From: Janthinobacterium sp. LM6
Lineage (GTDB): Bacteria > Pseudomonadota > Gammaproteobacteria > Burkholderiales > Burkholderiaceae_D
Direction: 5' to 3'
NCBI RefSeq assembly: GCF_002002885.1
Contig: NZ_CP019510.1
Location: 2,666,001-2,730,000, forward strand
Length of the DNA: 64,000 nt
The position numbers and the translations under genes are program-made. The notes below the pieces were generated by a model. The model saw only the letters and a list, made by a program, of their open reading frames with translations, did not search any database and was not told the DNA's origin. Below, in pieces: positions 58,685 through 64,000 of the stretch; within the stretch, counting starts at the first letter, position 1; every line of letters starts with the position of its first letter.

Positions 58685-61033
58685 ATGACATTGAAACACA
58701 CCGCAGGCGCCGCCAAGCCAGCCGTTCTCATCCGCAGCCGCAAGCACCAGATCGCCGCCGCGCCACGCATGCATGGCACGGCCCTGGCCGCGTTTGCCAC
58801 CCTGGCCATGCCGCTGGCGCTGCACGCGCAAACGACGGACAAGCCGCAGCAGTTGCAGGAAGTCAAGGTCGTGGGCACGGCTGACCGCCTGATCCAGGCG
58901 CCCGTCAAATCGGCCAACGACAAGCTGACGGCACCGCTGCTGGACACGCCGAAATCCGTCACCGTGATTCCTGCCGAAATCATTTCGCAAACGGGCGCCG
59001 TCTCGCTGACGGATGCGCTGCGCACCGTGCCGGGCATCACCATCGGCGCCGGCGAAGGCGGCAACCCTGTGGGCGACAACCTGTTTATCCGCGGCTACAA
59101 CGCGCAAACGGATACGTATATCGACGGCATCCGCGACACGGGTTCGCAGTCGCGTGAAATCTTTGCGCTGGAACAAATCGAAGTCGTCAAGGGCCCGAAC
59201 TCGGCCTACGGCGGGCGCTCGTCCGCGGGCGGCGGCGTCAACCTGATCAGCAAGACGCCGAAAGTCGACAATTTCACCAACGCCACCGTGGGCCTGGGCA
59301 GCGCCAAGTACCGCCGTGCCACGCTTGATGCGAACCGCGTCGTCAGCGACGACGTGGCCGTGCGCGTCAACGTGATGGCGCATGACGCCCACGTTGCCGG
59401 CCGCGACTACATCAATGGCGACCGCTGGGGCATCGCGCCATCGATCACCTTCGGCCTGAAATCGGCCACGCAGGCGACGCTCAGCTACTACCACATGCAG
59501 TCGAGCGAATTGCCGGACACCGGCTTGCCGTTCAACAACCCGTTCTCGTCCGGCGCGAATGTATCGAAAAACGGCAACGGCACCCCCGTCAACGTGCCGC
59601 GCGACACCTTCTATGGCCTGGTCAACCGCGATTTCCGCGACACGCAGAGCGATATCGGCACCATCGACGTGCGCCACGATTTCGGCAACAAATTGATCTT
59701 GCGCAACGTGACCCGTTACGGCAAGACCAGCAACGACTACGTGTGGACCCAGCCCGACGATTCCAAGGGCAACACCATGCTGTACGGCACCGTCTGGCGC
59801 CGCGCCAACACGCGCACGACCGACACGGACGCGCTGGCCAATGCGACCAGCCTGGGCGGCGAATTCCTGGCCGGCGGCGTGAAGCATACCTACACCGTGG
59901 GCCTGGAAATCGGCCGCGAGGAAACGGACCGCAGCTCCTATCTGTTCAGCCCGGGGACGAACAACCCGCTGGAAAAAGTCGGTTCCAACTGCCCGACCTA
60001 TGGCGCGGCCACCCTGTACAACTGCGCACCGTTGCTCAATCCGAACGCCAACGACCCATGGGTCTACACGCGCTCCGTGTCGCCGGCCCGCACGAACATC
60101 GTCACCAACACGCGTTCCGTGTACGGCTTCGACACCATCGAGTTCACGCCGCAATGGCTGCTCAACGTGGGCATCCGCTGGGATGACTACAAGAGTTCGC
60201 TGAACACGCCGCAATACACGCTCGACGGCAAGACCACCGCCGCCACCGGCGCCAAGGTGCACGCCACCTTCGCCAGCTACCAGGCGGGTCTGGTGTACAA
60301 GCCATCGGCCAACAGCAGCGTGTATGTGTCCTACGGCACCTCGTCCACGCCACCGGGCAATGACGGCGGCGACGGCATCGACGGCTTGACGGTCGCCATC
60401 CAGAACTTGAAGCCGCAGGAGAGCAAGAGCTTCGAGCTGGGCACGAAATGGGAAGTGCTGCCGGGTGGCCGCCTGTCCGTGAGCGGCGCCTATTTCCAGA
60501 GCGACATGAGCAATGCGCGCGTGACGGCACCGGACGGCAGCACGCAAAACGTGGGCGACAAGCAAGTCAAGGGCATCGAGCTGGGCGTGAGCGGCAATAT
60601 CACCCGCGAATGGTCGGTCTTCGGCGGCTACACGCACCTGAACGCCATCGTGGAAAACAATGGCTATGTCAATACGGGCACGACGGCTTTGCCCGTGTAT
60701 GCGCCGTCGCCGTACAACGGCAACCAGTTCCCCACGACGCCGAAAAACAGCGCCTCGCTGTGGACGTCCTACCTGGTCACGCCCGCCATCACGGTGGGCG
60801 GCGGCGTGAACTACGTCGACAAGGTCTATGCGAACGTGGCCAACAACAAGTATGCACCGGCCTACACGCGCTTCGACGCCATGGCCAGTTATGTCGTCAG
60901 CCGCAACGTGACCCTGCAGCTGAACATCCAGAACCTGACGAACAAGCTGTACTTCGACAAGGTTTCCTCGCCGCATTACGCTGGCGTGGCACCGGGCCGC
61001 TCGGCAACCCTGACGGCCAACATGAAGTTCTGA
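58685..61033 (+). CDS. TonB-dependent catecholate siderophore receptor, Fiu-like
   Basis: A 782-residue outer-membrane receptor with an N-terminal signal region ending LHAQT near residue 50, a plug domain (LLDTPKSVTVIPAEIISQTGAVSLTDALRTVPGITIGAGEGG, then FIRGYNAQTDTYIDGIRDTG, then EVVKGPNSAYGGRSSAGGGVNLISKTP) and a barrel that ends in Phe (TLTANMKF). The GEGGNPVGDNLFIRGYN pattern is typical of Fiu/CirA-type catecholate receptors. GAAAGAA precedes the ATG. A Fur-box-like site and the divergent reductase gene fit an iron-uptake pair. Confidence 0.93.
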   Translation: MTLKHTAGAAKPAVLIRSRKHQIAAAPRMHGTALAAFATLAMPLALHAQTTDKPQQLQEVKVVGTADRLIQAPVKSANDKLTAPLLDTPKSVTVIPAEIISQTGAVSLTDALRTVPGITIGAGEGGNPVGDNLFIRGYNAQTDTYIDGIRDTGSQSREIFALEQIEVVKGPNSAYGGRSSAGGGVNLISKTPKVDNFTNATVGLGSAKYRRATLDANRVVSDDVAVRVNVMAHDAHVAGRDYINGDRWGIAPSITFGLKSATQATLSYYHMQSSELPDTGLPFNNPFSSGANVSKNGNGTPVNVPRDTFYGLVNRDFRDTQSDIGTIDVRHDFGNKLILRNVTRYGKTSNDYVWTQPDDSKGNTMLYGTVWRRANTRTTDTDALANATSLGGEFLAGGVKHTYTVGLEIGREETDRSSYLFSPGTNNPLEKVGSNCPTYGAATLYNCAPLLNPNANDPWVYTRSVSPARTNIVTNTRSVYGFDTIEFTPQWLLNVGIRWDDYKSSLNTPQYTLDGKTTAATGAKVHATFASYQAGLVYKPSANSSVYVSYGTSSTPPGNDGGDGIDGLTVAIQNLKPQESKSFELGTKWEVLPGGRLSVSGAYFQSDMSNARVTAPDGSTQNVGDKQVKGIELGVSGNITREWSVFGGYTHLNAIVENNGYVNTGTTALPVYAPSPYNGNQFPTTPKNSASLWTSYLVTPAITVGGGVNYVDKVYANVANNKYAPAYTRFDAMASYVVSRNVTLQLNIQNLTNKLYFDKVSSPHYAGVAPGRSATLTANMKF

Positions 61034-61055
61034 TGCAGTGATTTTGCTGTAATGC

Positions 61056-61098
61056 AAAAGCGCCGTTTCCATCGCAAGGTGGACGGCGCTTTTTTTTC
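61056..61098 (+). terminator. Terminator after the Fiu-like receptor gene
   Basis: AAAAGCGCCGT (61056-61066) pairs perfectly with ACGGCGCTTTT (61083-61093), followed by a long T run. Confidence 0.92.
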
Positions 61099-61196
61099 AG
61101 CCGGATTGACACGGAGCGGGGCGCAGTCCCGGCCATCCTCGTTTGCCTGATTAGGCGCTACAATAGGGATACTGTTCACTAGTTCCCATTGCCGCC

Positions 61197-62297
61197 ATGA
61201 CCACTTCCACACCGAATCTCGTCGTCACCCCATCCGCCCACCCCCTGTCCGACGCCGAACGCGCCGCGCGCATGGTCAATCCCGCCTTCGGCCGCATCTT
61301 CACCGACCACATGGTGGTGATTCCTTACCGCGACGGCAAATGGCAGCAGGGCGAACTGAAGGCGTACGGCCCTTTGACGCTGGACCCGTCCGCGTCGTCG
61401 CTGCATTACGGCCAGGCCATCTTCGAAGGTTATAAGGCGTTCGCGCAGCCCGATGGCAGCATCAAGACTTTCCGTCCAGAACAAAATGCGGAACGTTTCA
61501 ACCGCAGCGCCGCGCGCCTGGCCATGCCTGCCATTCCCGTCGAGCTGTTCCTGGAAGCGGGCGACGCGCTGATCGCGCAAGACCGCAACTGGGTGCCGAA
61601 GAACACGGGCGAGAGCCTGTACATGCGTCCGCTGATGATCGCCACCGACCCTTACTTGGGCGTGCGTCCATCGGAAGAATACCTGTTCGTGCTGTTCGCC
61701 TCGCCGGCCGGCGCCTATTTCCCGAAAGGCGTGAAACCCGTCACCGTGTGGATCAGCGAAGACTTCGTGCGCGCCGCGCCGGGCGGCACAGGCGAAGCCA
61801 AGTGCGCGGGCAACTACGCGGCCAGCCTGATGGCCCAGTCGCAAGCGCAAGAGAAGGGTTGCGACCAGGTCGTCTGGCTGGACGCCGTGCACCGCGAATT
61901 CATCGAAGAAATGGGCGGCATGAATCTGTTCTTCGTGTATAAAGATGGCGAAAAGGTCACCGTGGTGACGCCGGAATTGACGGGAACCTTGCTGCCAGGC
62001 ATCACCCGCCGCAGCCTGCTGGAAATGGCGAAAGACCTCGGCTATGCGACGGAAGAGCGTAAGTTGTCCGTCCAGCAATGGCGCGACGACATCGCCTCGG
62101 GCCGCATGACCGAAGTGTTCGCCTGCGGCACGGCCGCCGTCATCACCCCGGTGGGCGTGGCCAAGGCCAACGGCTTTGAAATGACCATCAACAACAATGA
62201 AAACGGCGCCGTCACGCTGGCCCTGCGCGAAGCGCTGCTGGGCTTGCAGCATGGCACGGCCGCAGACACCCACGGCTGGATGCACAAGGTTTGCTGA
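61197..62297 (+). CDS. ilvE: Branched-chain amino acid aminotransferase
   Basis: IlvE transfers amino groups to the keto acids of leucine, isoleucine and valine. The 366-residue PLP enzyme has the catalytic lysine in GGTGEAKCAGNYAAS and the family markers SLHYGQAIFEGYKAF and EVFACGTAAVITPVG. It is on the opposite strand from leuA and far from it. Length and motifs match the long (type II) form. Confidence 0.96.
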   Translation: MTTSTPNLVVTPSAHPLSDAERAARMVNPAFGRIFTDHMVVIPYRDGKWQQGELKAYGPLTLDPSASSLHYGQAIFEGYKAFAQPDGSIKTFRPEQNAERFNRSAARLAMPAIPVELFLEAGDALIAQDRNWVPKNTGESLYMRPLMIATDPYLGVRPSEEYLFVLFASPAGAYFPKGVKPVTVWISEDFVRAAPGGTGEAKCAGNYAASLMAQSQAQEKGCDQVVWLDAVHREFIEEMGGMNLFFVYKDGEKVTVVTPELTGTLLPGITRRSLLEMAKDLGYATEERKLSVQQWRDDIASGRMTEVFACGTAAVITPVGVAKANGFEMTINNNENGAVTLALREALLGLQHGTAADTHGWMHKVC

Positions 62298-62327
62298 TCA
62301 GCTTGCTTGATTGATTGATTGATACCG

Positions 62328-62355
62328 CGCCGGCACCCAGTTGCCGGCGTTTTTA
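62328..62355 (+). terminator. Terminator after ilvE
   Basis: CGCCGGCA (62328-62335) pairs perfectly with TGCCGGCG (62342-62349), followed by five T and an A. Confidence 0.88.
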
Positions 62356-62374
62356 TATTCTGAAAGGGAAACCG

Positions 62375-63091
62375 ATGCAATTGCGAACTGTCTTGCCGGC
62401 GCTGGCCGCCGTTTTCCTCAGCCTGTCGGCAGGTGCCGTCCACGCGGCCGATGCCGCCTGCGCCATTCCCCGCAACGTCAGTTATGTCGACTACGACGTC
62501 AAGCCGTCGGACGAGAAAAACACGTGCTACAAGCAAAGCACGAACGTGCCCACCGATTACTTCATGCTGGCGCTGTCGTGGTCGCCAGGCTTTTGCGACA
62601 GCCAGCGCCGCCGTGGCGCCGTGTCGAAGAAGGCCGCCTTCCAGTGCGCCGATAGCAACCACTTCGGCTGGATCGTGCATGGCCTGTGGGCGCAGTCGAA
62701 CAATCCGGCCAGCTGCGACGACATTTCCGTGACGCCGCCGCGCAAGACGGAGTTGCACCCGCGCTATTGCAAGGGCAATTTGCCGAAGCTGGCGCCGTCC
62801 GAGATCCTGCCCTATATGTGCATGCAGCCCGGCGAAGCCTTGCTGCAGGGCGAATGGGAAAAACATGGCGCCTGCGATTTCGATACTGCCAAGCAGTATT
62901 TCGAGAAGGAACGCGAGCTGTTCCAGGCCTTGAAGTTGCCGGACTCCACCATGCCGAAAAACGCGCTGTTCCAGTGGATGAAGCAGCATAATCCGCAACT
63001 GAAGGGCCGCTGGCTCGGCTATGAAAAGCACTCGGGCGAGTTGCGCATCTGCTATTCGAAAGATTTCAAGGTCATCGATTGCCAGAAGTAA
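62375..63091 (+). CDS. Ribonuclease T2 family protein (RNase I-like)
   Basis: A 238-residue periplasmic RNase. A signal peptide (about 1-24, ending VHAAD) is followed by both catalytic segments of the T2 family: HFGWIVHGLWAQ and GEWEKHGAC, with the key histidines. Eight or more cysteines allow several disulfides. It degrades RNA without metal ions. The ATG follows AAAGGGA at 62375; an upstream in-frame start is inside the ilvE terminator region. Confidence 0.93.
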   Translation: MQLRTVLPALAAVFLSLSAGAVHAADAACAIPRNVSYVDYDVKPSDEKNTCYKQSTNVPTDYFMLALSWSPGFCDSQRRRGAVSKKAAFQCADSNHFGWIVHGLWAQSNNPASCDDISVTPPRKTELHPRYCKGNLPKLAPSEILPYMCMQPGEALLQGEWEKHGACDFDTAKQYFEKERELFQALKLPDSTMPKNALFQWMKQHNPQLKGRWLGYEKHSGELRICYSKDFKVIDCQK

Positions 63092-63164
63092 GCTGGCCTG
63101 TCCTGCAGGTTTCTTACATACATGTTAGTGTATTGTCCGGATCAGCAAGATGAACAGGTAGTGT

Positions 63165-64000
63165 ATGCAGCAGTCTATGCGGCAGCAAACGCAGGCCGTG
63201 ATGGTGGGCGAGGATGGCTTGCCGCCCGGCGCCCGTGTATGGGCCATGCTGGCGCTGGCCATCGGCGTGGGCATGGCTTCGCTCGATACGGCCATCGCCA
63301 ACACGGCCTTGCCGGCCATCGCCGGCGAGCTGCACACGACGCCGGCCGCTTCCGTCTGGATCGTCAACGTGTATCAGCTGGCCATGGTGGCGACCCTGCT
63401 GCCGTTTTCCGCGCTGGGCGAAATCGCCGGCTACCGGCGCGTGTTTATCTCCGGCATGTTTTTATTTACTTTGGCGTCGCTCGCCTGCGCATTGGCCTGG
63501 TCCTTGCCCTCGCTGGTGGTGGCGCGCTTGTTTCAGGGCGTCGGCGCCAGCGCCATGATGAGCGTCAATACGGCGCTGCTGCGCGCCCTGTACCCTAAAC
63601 ACTTGCTGGGCCGGGCGTTCGGCAACAATGCGCTGGTGGTGGCCGTTGCGTTCGCCATCGGGCCCACGGCCGCCTCGTTGATCCTGGCGACGGCGTCGTG
63701 GCCGTGGCTGTTCGCCATCAATGTGCCGCTGGGCGTGGCCGGCTTTTTCCTGGCCAGCCGCATGCTGCCGGCGACCAAACTTTCCGGGCATACGCTCGAT
63801 GCGCGCACGGCGCTGTACAACGTGGGCGCCTTCGGCTTGCTCATCTTGCTGTTCGGCGACGCGGCCCATCACGCGGCGCTGTCGACCTTGCTGCCGGAAC
63901 TGCTGGCCGTGGTCATCTTTTTTGTCTTGCTGCTGCGCCGCCAGGCGGGGCATGCGGCGCCGATGCTGCCGATCGACCTGTTCCGCCGCCCCCTGTTCTT
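63165..64000 (+). CDS. MFS exporter, DHA2 family (3' end outside window)
   Basis: The open frame runs from ATG 63165 to the window end (278 codons) and shows about eight membrane helices so far. The first one carries the DHA2 motif LDTAIANTALPAIAG, and motif A-like GEIAGYRRVFISGM follows helix 2. DHA2 members (EmrB, SmvA) export drugs or dyes by proton antiport with 14 helices. The inverted-repeat-like TACAT-N9-TGTA near 63116-63133 might be a repressor site. A second in-frame ATG lies at 63177. Confidence 0.85.
   Translation, partial: MQQSMRQQTQAVMVGEDGLPPGARVWAMLALAIGVGMASLDTAIANTALPAIAGELHTTPAASVWIVNVYQLAMVATLLPFSALGEIAGYRRVFISGMFLFTLASLACALAWSLPSLVVARLFQGVGASAMMSVNTALLRALYPKHLLGRAFGNNALVVAVAFAIGPTAASLILATASWPWLFAINVPLGVAGFFLASRMLPATKLSGHTLDARTALYNVGAFGLLILLFGDAAHHAALSTLLPELLAVVIFFVLLLRRQAGHAAPMLPIDLFRRPLF

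Overview
The window looks like a chromosomal segment of a GC-rich betaproteobacterium of the Oxalobacteraceae, most like Janthinobacterium. This is inferred from the housekeeping order carA-carB-greA-DUF4149-(yhbY)-rlmE-ftsH-folP-glmM, a PEP-CTERM surface protein, a cydDCABX locus and protein-level resemblance. No database search was run, so the genus is a judgement. Both edges cut genes: fdhD at the left and an MFS exporter at the right.

Layout. 0-3.6 kb: fdhD end, a YdeP-type molybdopterin oxidoreductase and an OlsB-like acyltransferase. 3.5-9.0 kb: one 1825-residue protein joining two alpha/beta-hydrolase modules, an M17-N-like segment and a CHAT (caspase-like) protease domain. This is the most unusual gene here. 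9-13.2 kb: a small HTH protein, an orphan ABC ATPase and the ergothioneine genes egtD and egtB. 13.2-17 kb: a chemoreceptor and leuA, whose upstream region carries a clear leucine leader peptide and attenuator-like structures. 17.1-21.4 kb: a type VI secretion scar, with a tssF 5' fragment joined to a decayed Tle3-like lipase, followed by two tandem, nearly identical Tla3-like (DUF2875) lipoprotein genes. 21.4-24.5 kb: a barstar-like gene, unknown genes, a patatin lipoprotein and a GlcG-family gene.

24.6-36.3 kb is the conserved core: carAB behind a structured 5' leader, greA, yhbY, rlmE, ftsH, folP, glmM, tRNA-Pro and tRNA-Arg. 36.4-44.8 kb: a PEP-CTERM protein, a GbsR/MarR regulator and the divergent cydD-cydC-cydA-cydB-cydX run, which encodes cytochrome bd and the thiol exporter needed to assemble it. 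45-50.8 kb: a second chemoreceptor, several small or unknown genes, a DUF1294 protein, ogt and a nucleotidyltransferase. 50.8-61 kb is an iron-uptake region: a siderophore receptor, a PepSY/flavodoxin/reductase fusion and a Fiu-like receptor, with Fur-box-like sites in front. A hemerythrin gene also lies here. 61.2-64 kb: ilvE, an RNase T2 and the start of a DHA2-type MFS exporter.

Common themes are metal and redox handling (cytochrome bd, ergothioneine, siderophore iron, hemerythrin), leucine metabolism (leuA, ilvE) and remnants of interbacterial antagonism. Two large cruciform intergenic elements, after egtD and after the hemerythrin gene, look like members of a dispersed repeat family.
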